A stretch of 64,000 nt of DNA, from NCBI GenBank assembly GCA_025766275.1, contig JAFKAC010000001.1:62001-126000 (forward strand), in the 5' to 3' direction. Position numbers and translations under genes: made by a program. Under the pieces are notes generated by a model. That model worked only from the letters and a program-made list of their open reading frames with translations, did no database searches and had not been told where the DNA came from. Numbering within the stretch: position 1 is the stretch's first letter; each line of letters starts with the position of its first letter. Source of the DNA: Lactarius indigo (taxonomy: Eukaryota; Basidiomycota; Agaricomycetes; Russulales; Russulaceae). Shown one piece after another: positions 42,929 through 54,600 of this stretch.

Positions 42929-44435
42929 GCTCTTCCATTGTAGCACTGTCGATTGGAAGTATTCGTGCCAGTAGCGTTGTACACGGCCTTTCCCTACTAG
43001 AGACGCTCGGAGCCGAGCATGTACCTGTAGAAACAATTCGGAATAGGAGAGCTCCTTCAATTGTTCTCAGAGTTACACTAGTAGGAAAGAAGTCTGGCAA
43101 AGAAATCAGTGCCCGTGCCCTGTTAGACAGTGGTGTGGAGGGCATCATCGTGGATGATGGGTTTGCGCATGCAAACAACCTAACAATGCGAACACTAATT
43201 AAACCCTTACCAGTTAGAAACGTGGATGGGTCTCCCAACAAGACGGGATCTGTTAGGTATACTACGATCCAGAGACTACGGATCAGAACTTCTGATGACA
43301 ACTACCACGACGAAACCGTGGAACTCTATGCAACTACCCTAGGGGAGCACGATATAATCTTAGGAACAGATTGGCTCCAAGCACATAACCCTGAAATCGA
43401 TTGGCATCAACCAAAAATAGCCTTCACACGATGCCTGAAAACCTGTACCCTGTCCTCCTCAGCAGTTGTCATCTCTTCAAAAAAACCACAAACGCGACAT
43501 ACGACTATTAACATCCTTGAACTCGACTATGACCAAGGAACCTGTCTCCCTATGAACGAAAACAGTGAACCCCTGGAACCTGCCTTTACTCAAGATGCCT
43601 ACGAACCCTGGCTGTGGATCCACAGCTTTAGCAAATATGACCACCTTGCAATCCAAGCGAAAATTACCACAAGCACCAAGATAGCAGCACGCACTGCACC
43701 CAAGCCTTCCACTGACCACATTCCAAGCCATTTCCAACGTTACACCAAAGTATTCAGCGAAATCGCGTCCCACCGACTCCCCCAACACCAACCTTGGGAT
43801 CACGCAATTGATATCAAGCCTGGAGCCACTATGAAGAATTGTGGCATTTATCGACTTACACCAAAGGAATCTGACGCCCTCAAAGAGTATATCTCCGAAC
43901 ACCTAAAGAAAGGTTACATTCGACCATCTAAATCACCCATGGCTTCCCCCTTCTTTTTTGTCGACAAGAAAGATGGCAAACTCCGACCTGTGCAAGACTA
44001 TCGCGCCCTCAATGATATAACCATTAAGAACGCAGCACCTCTTCCCCTTATCCCTGAACTCATCGACAAACTCCATGGCGCACGCTATTTCACCAAGCTA
44101 GATATTCGCTGGGGATACAACAATATCCATATTCGTGAAGGTGACGAATACAAGGCAGCCTTCAAAACATCCTTAGGACTTTTCGAACCTACAGTAATGA
44201 CTTTCGGCCTCTGTAATGCCCCTGCCACCTTCCAGACATTCATGAACCAACTCTTCGAGTCTTTGAGTGACGGTGGACATGTAGTGGTCTACCTCGATGA
44301 CATCTTGATCTTCACGGAAGACATCTCCTCACTCACAGCATTGACGCACGACGTGCTTCAACGGCTGGAACGCCACGATCTCTACCTAAAACCTGAAAAG
44401 TGCACGTTTGCACAAACCTCAGTTGAATACCTCGG
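42925..44435 (+). CDS. E5 pol, protease and RT part (split by E2)
   Basis: It is open in the -1 frame from the gag stop. Protease motif ALLDSGVEGIIVD, then LGTDWL, then reverse transcriptase: RPSKSPMASPFFFVDKKDGK, the substrate-binding block KLDIRWGYNNI and YLDD. It is cut by E2 right after VEYLG. The frame continues at 59830 once E2 and a TCGG duplication are removed. A run of five T at the gag stop may assist frameshifting, but no canonical heptamer is seen. Confidence 0.88.
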
Positions 44436-44915
44436 TGTAACGTCGTCACGACGTTAGCTCGACTTGAGCTTGATGGAAGTGGTAACAACTTAGCTGATGT
44501 CTTGAAGATGCGAAGGTCCAAGTAAAGACGATGGTGAACACTCGGAGGTGCACTACTCTGAAGGGGGCGATGAAAGAGAGAGAGAGAGAGAGAAAGAGAC
44601 AGAAGAGAGCGAGAAACAAGTGACGATTCAAGAAGACCAAGATGGCGTTTCTTGGTCTTCACAACGCAGATTAAATACAAGTCAAGCAGGCTTTCAAGCG
44701 CTGCTATGAGTCACGGTAGTGTAGCGTCCAACGTATCGCGTAAGTAGCTCGAATCCTAATACTACTACTACTAGTATTAGTGGCACAGTCCTCAGTCAGC
44801 AATCAACGCGCAATCTCCTATCGTACTCGTAATCGCCTATCGTAAGTCCGCAACTAATCTACCTTACCGCCGTAGTTGCAACCGGTACAGTAAGGGTCCG
44901 AGTCGAAATGTAACA
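44436..44915 (-). repeat. E2 3' LTR
   Basis: 480 bp with a GA microsatellite (44577-44594 on the plus strand) absent from E1 and E3 LTRs. About seven differences from the other LTR were found by eye, all transitions, six at CpG sites. The internal side shows a purine tract ending GGAGGTGA. Confidence 0.94.
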
Positions 44916-44946
44916 TCACCTCCTCTTCTAGCGTGAGACTCCTGGC

Positions 44947-47900
44947 TCACCGAAAGTCGCGGGCCGGCCAATCGCGCTGTTCGTTGGCGATTCGTTCTAA
45001 CGCGGTGGCGCGCTCCAGTCGGTAGATGGTGTCGCGTCGGTCGTCCTGCGCACATTTGATCATCGCGCGGAGCTGGCTTACTCTCGCCCGAAGTCGATCC
45101 AGCTCATAGCTGGCTGCGCGGAAGCGCGTGACTTCTGCGGTGAGTGACTCATCGTTGATACGATTGAGCGCGCGGTCGGTGATCTTGTCCGCTTCGAAGA
45201 CGACGAGGTCCTCGTGCGGATACGTGGGGCGGAGTGTGGCGGATATGTGTGGTTCGGCGTAGAAGGGCTTACCGTAGATGTGTGGCGAGCCCGGTATGAC
45301 CCCCAGTATGAGGGGGTCCGCCCCTCCGATAATCTGGACATGTGACGCGTCCCTCTCTACTCCGTCTGGTCCGGTGATGGGGTATCGAATGTAATGGGGT
45401 CGTCGGTTCGCCCGGAACCCTTCAGGCGCAATGACATGCGCAGGGTCTTCGGCGGCGGTGAACGGACGGTGATCAGCGGCACCAGGCACGCGCACACGTC
45501 CTCGATACATGGGGGACCCGTCGGAGTGGACGAGCCAGGGCGTGACGAGGGGATTATCAGGGTCGCGTTTCGTTTGAAGGAAGGAGTGTCTCGCCGGGTA
45601 ATAATCTTCGTCGTCATGGCCAGCCTCAGCTGCCGCCATCGCTGCCGTCGCTCGCGCATCTCCCTCAGTCGGGCCGCTGCCGAGTCCAACTGCTCCTTCT
45701 GCCACGCTGCCGCCACTCTCTTCCACCCCTCCAACTCGTACTCCATCATCGCTTGAACGCTGGTTGTTGCTCAGGAAAATTCCGCGAACGCCGATGAGGT
45801 TGTCGCTTGGGGGGATAGCAGCGATGGGTTCGCGCTCACCCTGGTCGTTTCGGAAGACATGGACGACGGCTCGGTCGTCGTCGGGGGTAGTTGCTGGGTT
45901 TGGGAATCTGGTGACAACGTTGATCCACTCTTGTGCGGTGATGGGCCCCTCTGCTGGTGCAAGAGGCGTCCATGGCGTGAGCTGAGTGTTGGGTATTTCG
46001 GTGTCGTCGTCCTCAGCCAAGAGGGCGCAGGCGTCTTCTGCGAGGGAGTCGAGGAGCTGCGCTTGTGTGACATGTCGTAATGGGGAAGTGGGCATGAGAG
46101 TAATGGTGGAGCGGAGGAAGAGGGGATGACTGTCCTCTGTCCGAGCGACCCCTACTTTATCTCTTCTACCGTGGGTTTGCGCTTCCTGGTATAGGCGAAG
46201 CGCTTCCGGCGCAAAGACATCGTCCTTGTTGACCCACTGGTTCTCCGAGTCTGGGTATCCCTTCCATTTGATCAAGTACTGAAGGCGTCTTCCTCTGCCG
46301 AAGTGCCGAGTGTCTAGAATGGCCTCGACTTCGTATTCTTCTTCCCTGTCTATCAGTTTGGGCGGTGGTCGTGTGAAGTTTTCCCCATGCAAGGAAGTTT
46401 GCTTGTACGGCGTGAGAAGATCGATATGGAACACTGGGTGGATGTTCCACTGCGTGGGAAGTTCCAATCGATAGTTGTAAGGGGACATCACCTGTACCAC
46501 CCGAAAGGGTCCATGACGTCGAGCCGCTAATTTTGCTGTAGGCTGATTGGTTCGAAGATGTTTGCCCTCTAGCCACACGAGGTCGTTGACGCTGAACTTG
46601 GGCGTATCTTTGTTGCGTACCCATGACTCTTGCGCCTTCTTCATAAGACGTTGGGCGTCGTCTCTAGCTTCTTTCAGCTGTGTCAGTCGCGCTGTCGCAA
46701 GGGGAATGGGAGATGGCTTATCCGTCCAGTCCGCTTGTGGGTCATACCCCATTAGAAGTCGAAACGGCGACTCTTTGGTGTGTTCATGTGGCCAATTGTT
46801 GTGCGCAAATTCGGCGATTGGTAGATAAGCTTCCCAGTTGTCTTGTCGCTCGTTTACCCAAAAGCGTAGGTACTGTTCCAGCCATTGGTTAGTTTGTTCG
46901 GATTGTCCATCCGTACGTGGGTGATACGCGGTCGATATGTTTTGTTGGATCCCCAGGATGCGGCATACTTCCCTGGTAAACTTAGATGTGAAGCGTGGGT
47001 CGCGGTTGCTTATTATTTTGCGCGGTAATCTGAAGCGTCTGAACACTTGGGCGACATACAGAGCCGCCGTTTCTTCTGCGGTAATTTCTTCTCGGCATGG
47101 GATAAAGATGGAGGCCTTGCTGCAGTCGTGGTCTGTGACAGTTAGTATACTGTCATACCCCTTGGAGACGGGGAGTTTGGTGATGAAGTCCACTGCCACT
47201 GTGTGGAACGGCATGGCTTCCAGTATTGGTGTGATGGGATGCAGCGCGGCTCGTATGGGCCTCGTATTGACTTTATTCCTTTGGCATTCTGCGCAGCCTT
47301 GCACATATTCGTATACGTCCTTCCGGAGTCGTGGCCACCAGTAATGTCTCTCCAGGATGCGTTGAGTTTTTGCAATTCCCGGATGGCCGTGTATTGGCAA
47401 GTCGTGATGGTCATGTATTAGTACTCGTTGGGTCGATGCTGGTCCTGTGATTACGAACCTGCCGTCCTTATACCATTCTCCTTGTATTTTCTTGAGGTGA
47501 TAAGGATCGACCCATATCTTGATCACCTTCTTGTCTTGTTGGTGGCGTGGTTGTAGTAGATGTGGGTTGGCGATGAAGGTGCGCGCAGTGTTAAGGGTCC
47601 GTACAAAGACCTCAGGGGGTAGGACTACCACTTCGCTGTTGTCCTCAACCCCTTGGTCGTAATCCGGTCGTCTTGACAGGGCATCTGCCCGCCCATTGTT
47701 CTTCCCCTTAATGTGGTGAATCTCGAAGTCGTATTCAGAAAGTTCGAGTACTTCCCTGGCAACTCGTCTGCTGATCTTCTGTGGTGACTTCCAGTACTGT
47801 AGGTTTAGGTGGTCTGAATAGATCTTGATTTTGTGGGGGGCACCCGCAAGAAGTGGTCGCCAGTTCCGCAGGGCCTTAACTATCGCAAGCAGCTCCAGGT

Positions 47901-49686
47901 CATAGATGTCGTAGTTTCTTTCGGCTTCGGAAAGCGTCGCCGAGTAGTAACCTATGGGATGTCGCTTGCCGTCAGATTTCTTTTGCAGCAAAACAGCTCC
48001 CACCGCATAGCCCGAAGCGTCTACTTCTAATTCGAATGGGTCCTGAAGGACGGGGTGTGCTAGCACCGGTTCTTCCGTTACGAGTCGTTTTAGGGTGTTA
48101 AACGCCTGTTCCTCTTCTTCAGTCCATTGCCATTCCTTGTCCTTTCGCGTTAGTTTAGTGAGTGGCTTAGCGTGCGTTGCAAAACCGCGGATAAAGAGTC
48201 TGTAAAAGTTACAGAAGCCGAGGAACGAACGGACGTCTTTAACTTTTGTCGGCATTGGCCAGTCCTTGATGCCTTGAACTTTTACAGGGTCCATTCGGGT
48301 CACCCCCCTCTCAAGGATTACCCCCAGGTAATCCATTCGCGGTTGATGGAAGAGGCACTTCTCGAGCTTGAAGTAGAGGTCGTGTTCTTCCGCAATGCGC
48401 AGAACATCCCGGACGGCGTCTATGTGGGCGGCTAGGTCGTGATCAAAGTGAGTGGCGATGCCGATGTCGTCCATGTAGACGCGTATGGTAGTGCCCAGTC
48501 GTTCGTGCTTTGCTATGGTGTCGCGATAGATGTGGTTCATCATGGCTTGAAAGGTAGCGGGGGAGTTGGTGAGCCCGAAGAACATGACTGTGGGTTCAAA
48601 GAGGCCAAATTTAGTTTTGAACGCTGCCTTTTCCTGGTCGCCGTCACGAATTCGTATGTTATTGTAGCCCCATCGGATATCGAGCTTCGTATAGATGTGG
48701 GCATTACTGAGGTCGAGGATGAGGTCTTGTATTAGTGGTAGCGGGTATTGGTTTCGGATGGTGTGGGAATTGATGACCCGATAGTCCTGTACCGGTCGTA
48801 GTTTTCCGTCTTTCTTTTTAATGAAAAAGAAAGAGGACGCGTATGGGGAGATAGAGGGGCGTAAGTACCCCTGCTTCAGTTTTTCTTCTAGAAACTCCTT
48901 GAGTTCGCCCTCCTCCTTTTGGGTCATAGGATAGATTTTGCAATCAATGGCGGCCGGCGCGGATGGTTTGAAGTCTATTGCGTGGTCCCACGGCCTTGCC
49001 GGGGGGAAGCGGTGTGAGGCTTGCTCGTTGAAAAGTTTGGTGAACATTGCGTATTCCGGAGGGAGCACTGCTGCCGTTTGCTGTTGCTTTGCTTGTATGG
49101 CCAATTCTGTCGAGGTGGTGGCTCTAGCGAATGTTTCTTCCTCCAGTTCTCGCACAATGTCTTCTTTTTCGGCCACAATGAGGGCTCGAATGGTCGTTGT
49201 TGACAGTAGTGCTTCGGTGGTTGCCAATATTATTGGCTGCATGTCGGGGTGTATGGTAGCCGTGGCCCAGCTGATCGTTGGTTCGAATGCGCTGAGCCAT
49301 GGATAGCCCAGCACCATATCTTCGCTCCCAAGGTCGGTGATCAGGAAGGTCATTTGCCTTATCTGTCCCCGCGTTTTCACTTCTAGGTTAACGTAATGAG
49401 TGATTAACCCAGCTTTATTTTCCGTGTTGTCTATGTTCCATATTTTGCGAGGCGTATCCAGCAGCTGCGTCTGGATACCGGCTCGTTTTGCCAGGCCGGG
49501 TCGGATGAAGTTGTCGGTTGCACCAGAGTCGATCAGTGCATTTGTTTCAGTTGTTTGGTAATTTGTACGGACAGTTACTGGAATTCGCATGGATCGGTAG
49601 CACGTTGTCACAATTACAGAATTACATTGAAGAGCCCTCACCCAGACTGACGGGTTCAGGCGTCCCGAAAACCCTCTTTCCCCCAT
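44947..49686 (-). CDS. E2 Pol polyprotein, intact, with chromodomain and long C-terminal extension
   Basis: 1579 residues without interruption. Aspartic protease LIDSGATDNF (Asp53), reverse transcriptase with KLDIRWGYNN (about 335) and YMDD (405-408), RNase H, integrase zinc site (HDHHDLPIHGHP .. CAECQRNK) and D,D,E core, chromodomain (YLIKWKGYPDSENQWVNKDD), then about 400 further residues. The extension has an acidic linker, a conserved block (ITGPDGVERDASHVQIIGGA) and a terminal Arg/Leu-rich coiled-coil-like helix. It starts at ATG 49686 inside the end of gag, in the -1 frame, and is probably made as Gag-Pol. Confidence 0.95.
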   Translation of the reverse strand: MGERGFSGRLNPSVWVRALQCNSVIVTTCYRSMRIPVTVRTNYQTTETNALIDSGATDNFIRPGLAKRAGIQTQLLDTPRKIWNIDNTENKAGLITHYVNLEVKTRGQIRQMTFLITDLGSEDMVLGYPWLSAFEPTISWATATIHPDMQPIILATTEALLSTTTIRALIVAEKEDIVRELEEETFARATTSTELAIQAKQQQTAAVLPPEYAMFTKLFNEQASHRFPPARPWDHAIDFKPSAPAAIDCKIYPMTQKEEGELKEFLEEKLKQGYLRPSISPYASSFFFIKKKDGKLRPVQDYRVINSHTIRNQYPLPLIQDLILDLSNAHIYTKLDIRWGYNNIRIRDGDQEKAAFKTKFGLFEPTVMFFGLTNSPATFQAMMNHIYRDTIAKHERLGTTIRVYMDDIGIATHFDHDLAAHIDAVRDVLRIAEEHDLYFKLEKCLFHQPRMDYLGVILERGVTRMDPVKVQGIKDWPMPTKVKDVRSFLGFCNFYRLFIRGFATHAKPLTKLTRKDKEWQWTEEEEQAFNTLKRLVTEEPVLAHPVLQDPFELEVDASGYAVGAVLLQKKSDGKRHPIGYYSATLSEAERNYDIYDLELLAIVKALRNWRPLLAGAPHKIKIYSDHLNLQYWKSPQKISRRVAREVLELSEYDFEIHHIKGKNNGRADALSRRPDYDQGVEDNSEVVVLPPEVFVRTLNTARTFIANPHLLQPRHQQDKKVIKIWVDPYHLKKIQGEWYKDGRFVITGPASTQRVLIHDHHDLPIHGHPGIAKTQRILERHYWWPRLRKDVYEYVQGCAECQRNKVNTRPIRAALHPITPILEAMPFHTVAVDFITKLPVSKGYDSILTVTDHDCSKASIFIPCREEITAEETAALYVAQVFRRFRLPRKIISNRDPRFTSKFTREVCRILGIQQNISTAYHPRTDGQSEQTNQWLEQYLRFWVNERQDNWEAYLPIAEFAHNNWPHEHTKESPFRLLMGYDPQADWTDKPSPIPLATARLTQLKEARDDAQRLMKKAQESWVRNKDTPKFSVNDLVWLEGKHLRTNQPTAKLAARRHGPFRVVQVMSPYNYRLELPTQWNIHPVFHIDLLTPYKQTSLHGENFTRPPPKLIDREEEYEVEAILDTRHFGRGRRLQYLIKWKGYPDSENQWVNKDDVFAPEALRLYQEAQTHGRRDKVGVARTEDSHPLFLRSTITLMPTSPLRHVTQAQLLDSLAEDACALLAEDDDTEIPNTQLTPWTPLAPAEGPITAQEWINVVTRFPNPATTPDDDRAVVHVFRNDQGEREPIAAIPPSDNLIGVRGIFLSNNQRSSDDGVRVGGVEESGGSVAEGAVGLGSGPTEGDARATAAMAAAEAGHDDEDYYPARHSFLQTKRDPDNPLVTPWLVHSDGSPMYRGRVRVPGAADHRPFTAAEDPAHVIAPEGFRANRRPHYIRYPITGPDGVERDASHVQIIGGADPLILGVIPGSPHIYGKPFYAEPHISATLRPTYPHEDLVVFEADKITDRALNRINDESLTAEVTRFRAASYELDRLRARVSQLRAMIKCAQDDRRDTIYRLERATALERIANEQRDWPARDFR

Positions 49687-51143
49687 AGATCGTGGAGTAT
49701 CAGATCTTTTACTTCATCCGTACTGTTGGCCACCTGCGTGAGCCATTCTTTGGCCTGTTCTCCCGCTGTCTTCGTGCTTGCCGCATTGATTTGTGGTGCG
49801 GGTGTTACGCTTGGTGCCGGCGACATGTATCCGGGTAGCGATGGCGCATATTGTGATGGCGCATACTGTGATGGCGCGTATTGTGAGACGGGTCCTTGAG
49901 GGTATCCCGTAGTTTCGATCATGCGGCTACTGGATGGGGCAGCCTGCCATTGTTGCTGTGCGCGCGGATATGGACAGTTTCGTGAGAGGTGGCCTGGAGC
50001 GTGACAGTTATAGCAGAGTACGTTCCTTAGGTCCCTTCGAGATCCTCCTCTCCCTCGTCCTCTAGCTCCTGGTCCTCCTCTTGGTGGAAACGGTGGTGTG
50101 GGCCAGTCACGATGTGGCAATTTGTTGAAATCGATGTCTTCAGACCCCACGAGTCTCACCTTTGCACGGTCGGCCGAGGTGTCCATTGCCCACGGGTTAG
50201 TTTGTGGCAGGTTTTGCGGGAGTGTCCACCCCGCGTTGCCGCCCTGCTTCTTCGGTTGTGTGGTCGTATTTTTGTATTCGTTGAGTCGCGCCTTGAGATG
50301 GATATAGTTCTTTTGTCGCTTGAGGACGGCCCTTTTCCAATCGTTGAACGTTACAGGGTCGTCGAACTGGAACGCGTTTTTGAACAGTTCCTTGGGTAGA
50401 CCCAACGTAAAGAGGTCGATGGTTTGGGGTTCATTGAGGCGATAGTGAGCCTTCCGTGCGAGTTGTTCAAAATCATTGACGTACTTGTCAATGTCCTCTC
50501 CCGTCATCTTGTATCCTTTCCGTAGTATGGCTTGGGCTTGTTCTCTCTCCAGCGTATTTTCGAATCTTTGGCTGAACCCATCGGCCACGGCGTTCCATAG
50601 GTCGCGAGTGTAGGGACTTATCCCTCGTTGTATTTGCCTGTTGAGCCAGTTCAGGAAGGATAGAACCCATTCGCTGACTGCTCCGCCTTTGATGTAGGAA
50701 AGGAACAGAAGGCATCTTCTGTAATCATTGCGCATGATAGGGGCATCCAAATTCATGCCCCAATACACATGCCACTGCGTTAAGAATTGATCCACTTTGA
50801 GTCTGTCACCGTCAAAGATGGAAGGTGGCTCGCCGGTTAGTTTTTCGTTGTGATGTCCTCCTCCTCCGGCTCCTCCATCGCCACCTCCTCCTCCTCCGCC
50901 GTCGCCTCCTCCACCTCCTGGTGGTCCCCCAGGCGGCATTCTTGGTGGTTCGGTTCTTCGCAGGTCGAACGGGATACCTCCTCCTGGTGGCGGCGGTGGG
51001 TCTCCGCCCGGCCCTCCTACCCCTGGTGGGAGGTCTAGTGCGGGTTGTCGTCCGGATGGGGGGTCTCCTCGATCTGATCCTATTGCTCGAAAGATGGCTG
51101 CGTCGTCTGCCGTCATTCGTATACCGGTTTCTGGGTTGATGGG
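49656..51143 (-). CDS. E2 gag, C-terminal part (split by E3)
   Basis: It resumes after the E3 insertion and joins in frame with 58725-59326 when one ATGGG copy is removed, for a 694-residue Gag. It contains a Pro/Gly stretch, capsid block (VDQFLTQWHVYWGMNLDAP), the zinc knuckle CYNCHAPGHLSRNC, and three tandem copies of QYAPS near the end. The stop TGA is at 49658-49656. Confidence 0.9.
   Translation of the reverse strand, partial: PINPETGIRMTADDAAIFRAIGSDRGDPPSGRQPALDLPPGVGGPGGDPPPPPGGGIPFDLRRTEPPRMPPGGPPGGGGGDGGGGGGGDGGAGGGGHHNEKLTGEPPSIFDGDRLKVDQFLTQWHVYWGMNLDAPIMRNDYRRCLLFLSYIKGGAVSEWVLSFLNWLNRQIQRGISPYTRDLWNAVADGFSQRFENTLEREQAQAILRKGYKMTGEDIDKYVNDFEQLARKAHYRLNEPQTIDLFTLGLPKELFKNAFQFDDPVTFNDWKRAVLKRQKNYIHLKARLNEYKNTTTQPKKQGGNAGWTLPQNLPQTNPWAMDTSADRAKVRLVGSEDIDFNKLPHRDWPTPPFPPRGGPGARGRGRGGSRRDLRNVLCYNCHAPGHLSRNCPYPRAQQQWQAAPSSSRMIETTGYPQGPVSQYAPSQYAPSQYAPSLPGYMSPAPSVTPAPQINAASTKTAGEQAKEWLTQVANSTDEVKDLILHDLWGKEGFRDA
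49668..49674 (-). promoter_or_regulatory. E2 gag-pol -1 frameshift heptamer G GGT TTT
   Basis: Codons GAG GGT TTT CGG in the gag frame; slipping -1 leads into the pol frame. It has the same position and sequence as in E1 and E3. Confidence 0.6.
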
Positions 51144-51606
51144 TGTAACGCCGTCACGACGTCAGCTCGACTTGAGCTTGATTAAGGCGACTTTTATGAC
51201 TTAGCTAGTCACGCGCAAAGGCGTATGGCTTCAAAGGCGGGTTCTAGATGTACGCAGACACTAGGATCTGAATGAGGCCTTTCCCTGGATGGAAGGCTCG
51301 TCTTAGAGGTGAGAATGAAAGAGACTAGAAGTGACGATTGAAGAAGACCAAGATGGCGTATCTTGGTCTTCCGCAGCTACCTTAAATACACAAAGAGCAG
51401 GCTTTCAAGCGCTGCTATGAGTCACCGTAACGTAGCGTCCAACGTATCGCGTAAGTACCGCAATCCTAATACTACTACTACCTGTACTAGGACCGAGTCA
51501 TCTTTCAACGCCTAACTCCTACCGTAAACCCCGAGTCCGTGACTAATATACCTTACAGCCGTAGCCACAACCGGTACAGTAAGGGTCCGATGCGAAAACC
51601 GTAACA
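51144..51606 (-). repeat. E3 3' LTR
   Basis: 463 bp; no difference from 58262-58724 was found by eye. Purine tract AAAAAGGGGGTGA (minus strand) directly adjoins it. Confidence 0.95.
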
Positions 51607-51636
51607 TCACCCCCTTTTTAGCGTGAGTCCCCAGAC

Positions 51637-54600
51637 TCACTGAAAGTCCCTCGCCGTCCATGTAGACTGCTCGTCGCTAATCCGCTCAAAGACGTTAGCC
51701 CTCTCCAAGCGGTAGATGCAGTCCCGCTTGTCGTCCCTTGCTGATAGTCGCATTGCCTGAAGCTGGCGAATGCGAGCCGCGAGCCGTTCTTCTTCGTACG
51801 CGGCTGCTCGATAACGCGTCACCTCCGCGGTCAGGGACTCGTCCCCGATGTGGTTCAATGCGCGGTCCGTGATCTTGTCGGAGGCGAGGATAACTAGATC
51901 CTCATGGGCGATGAAGGCGCGTCCCACGGCCGATAGCATCGGGAAGGCGTAGAGGGGTTTGCCGTAAAGATGGGGAGAGCCGGGGATAAGCCCCAGCACA
52001 AAAGGGTTCGCACCTCCAACAATCTGAACATGGCTGGCGTTCCTCTCTACGCCGTCAGGTCCGGTGATGGGGAAATGAACGTAATGGGGCTGTCGATTCG
52101 CCCTGAACCCTTCAGGCGCAAGGACCTGCGCAGGGTCGTCGTCGTGCGTAATGGGGGTGTGAAATGCGACGCCGGGCAGTCGCACACGTCCTCGAGACAT
52201 GGGGGTTCCGTCGGTGTGAACGAGCCATGGGGTGATTCGGGGATTAGTAGGGTGGCTGTGCGTTCGAAGGAGGGGGTGTCTGACCGGGTAGTAATCCTCG
52301 TCGTCAGCGTGAGCTTCGTCGTTAGGGAGCGCTGCCTGCGCTGCCGCAACTCGCTCAATCTCCTCTGCGCTAAGCGCAGCTGTTCGTCGGCCCACTCCTT
52401 CGCCACCCTCCGCCAGTCCTCCGCTGCTTCTAACTCCTGTTGGGTCTTCGAGGGGACGGTCGGCGGGGAGAATTCCCCTTGTGCCGATGAGATCGTCACC
52501 TGGGGGGATAATGGCAACGGGTTCTCGATTGCCGTTGTCGTCTCTGAAGATGTGAGCGACGGCATGCTGCTGCTCGTCGTCGGGCTGGTGAGTCGGGTCG
52601 GGGAACCTCTGTAAGACATTAGCCCATTCTTGAGCGGTGATATGCCCCGCTCGTATGTTTGCAGGTGTGTACGGAGTGAGCTGGACCTGTTGAACCACGG
52701 TTTCTTTGTCGTCTTCGATGAGGTTGGCGGCGTCTTGTGCGACTTGGTCGAGGAGGATCGCCGTGGTGACATGTCTGAGAGGAGAAGTGGGCATAGACGT
52801 CTGAGTGGATCGGAGGTAAGAGGGATACTCTCCCTGGTCGTCCATGGGCTGGCTTTTAAGGGATCGCACACCCGTCCGGCCCTCTTGATACGCCTGAATT
52901 GCGTCCGGTGCAAACACGTCATCTTTGTCGACCCACTGGTTCTCCGAGTCCGAATAACCCTTCCATTTGATGAGGTACTGGAGCTTTTTGCGGCGGCCAA
53001 AATGCCGCGAGTCTAGAATGGCCTCGACTTCATATTCCTCCTCTCCTTCCACAAGATCCGGCGGTGGTCGTGGAAAGTTTTCGCCATGAAAGGCCATACG
53101 TTTGTATGGCGTGAGAAGATCGATGTGAAACACTGGATGGATGCTCCACTGCGTGGGAAGTTCGAGACGGTAGTTGTATGGGGACATCACCTGTACTACT
53201 TTAAATGGTCCGTGGCGTCGCGCCGCCAATTTTGCTGTAGGTTGATTGGTTCGTAGATGTCTTCCTTCCAGCCACACTTGATCACCGACTTGATAGCGTG
53301 GAGTATCTTTGTGCCGAACCCAGCTGTCTTGCGCCTTTTTGATAAGGTCTTGGGCAAGCCGGCGTGCCTCCTTTAATTGTGTCAGCCTGGTGATTACGTT
53401 TGGGATTGGAGATGGCTTATCCGTCCAATCGGCGGTCGGGTTGTGCCCCATCAGAAGCATGAATGGCGATTGTTTCGTGTGTTCATGGGGCCAGTTGTTG
53501 TGAGCGAATTCTGCTATCGGGAGATACACCGCCCAATTATCTTGACGCTCGTTGGCCCAGAATCATAGATATTGTTCAAGCCACTGATTGGTCCGTTCCG
53601 ACTGCCCATCCGTGTGCGGATGATAAGCCGTGGAAATGTTCTGTTGGATGCCCAATATGCGGCATATTTCTCGTGTGAATTTGGAGGTAAACCGGGGGTC
53701 TCGGTCACTAATAATTTTACGCAGTAATCCGAATCGTTTGAACACGTGGTTGACGTACAGAATGGCGGTCCCTTCTGCTGTGATCTCCTCGTTGCAGGGG
53801 ATAAATATGGATGCTTTGCTGCAATCATGATCAGTAACGGTTAAAATACTGTCGTACGATTGTGAGATCGGCAGTTTGGTGATGAAGTCAAGGGCAATGG
53901 TATGGAAGGGAGGGGCGTCCTTGGCAGCGGTGATTGGGTGTAGTGGTGCACGGGTTGGTCTTGTATTGACTTTGATCCGCTGACAGTCAGCACATCCTGT
54001 AACGTACTCATACACATCCCGGCGGATAGTCGGCCACCAATGGTGTCGCTCTACGATCTGTTGTGTCCTGCTTATCCCAGGATGTCTGTGTACCGGTGGA
54101 TCGTGGTGGTCTTGTATAATGGCCCGGTATGCTGTCATGGGTCCTGTGACTACCAGTCGCCCATCCTTGTACCACTCTCCCTCTATCTTCTTGAGGCGAT
54201 GGGCATCGACCCAGGTTTTGATTATGGCGGGGTCTTGTCGTCGCTTCGGTGGTTGCATCATCGGGTGTGTTTCCAACGTACGCGCAGCATTAGTGGCTCG
54301 TATGAATACCTCCGGGGGTAAGACGACCACACCTTGGTTGTCTCCCTCTCCTTGGTCGTAGTCTGGCCGTCGTGATAGCACATCCGCTCTGCCATTGTTC
54401 TTCCCTTTGATGTGATGGATCTCAAAGTCGTACTCCATTAATTCTAGCACCTCTCGAGCGACCCTTCGACTGATTTTTTGCGGAGTTTTCCAGTATTGGA
54501 GATTTAGGTGATCTGAGAATATTTTGATCTTGTGCGGAGATCCTGCGAGCAGAGGTCTCCAGTGGCGAAGGGCTTTGACAATGGCGAGAAGTTCCAGGTC

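Noticed and set aside
48172..49306. Long plus-strand frames opposite E2 pol, with similar ones opposite E1 and E3 pol
   Set aside because: They mirror conserved pol codons on the other strand and break at different places in each copy; shadows of pol.
51144..51606. Solo LTR interpretation of this segment
   Set aside because: It pairs with 58262-58724, with matching ATGGG duplications and an internal region between, so it is the LTR of a full element.
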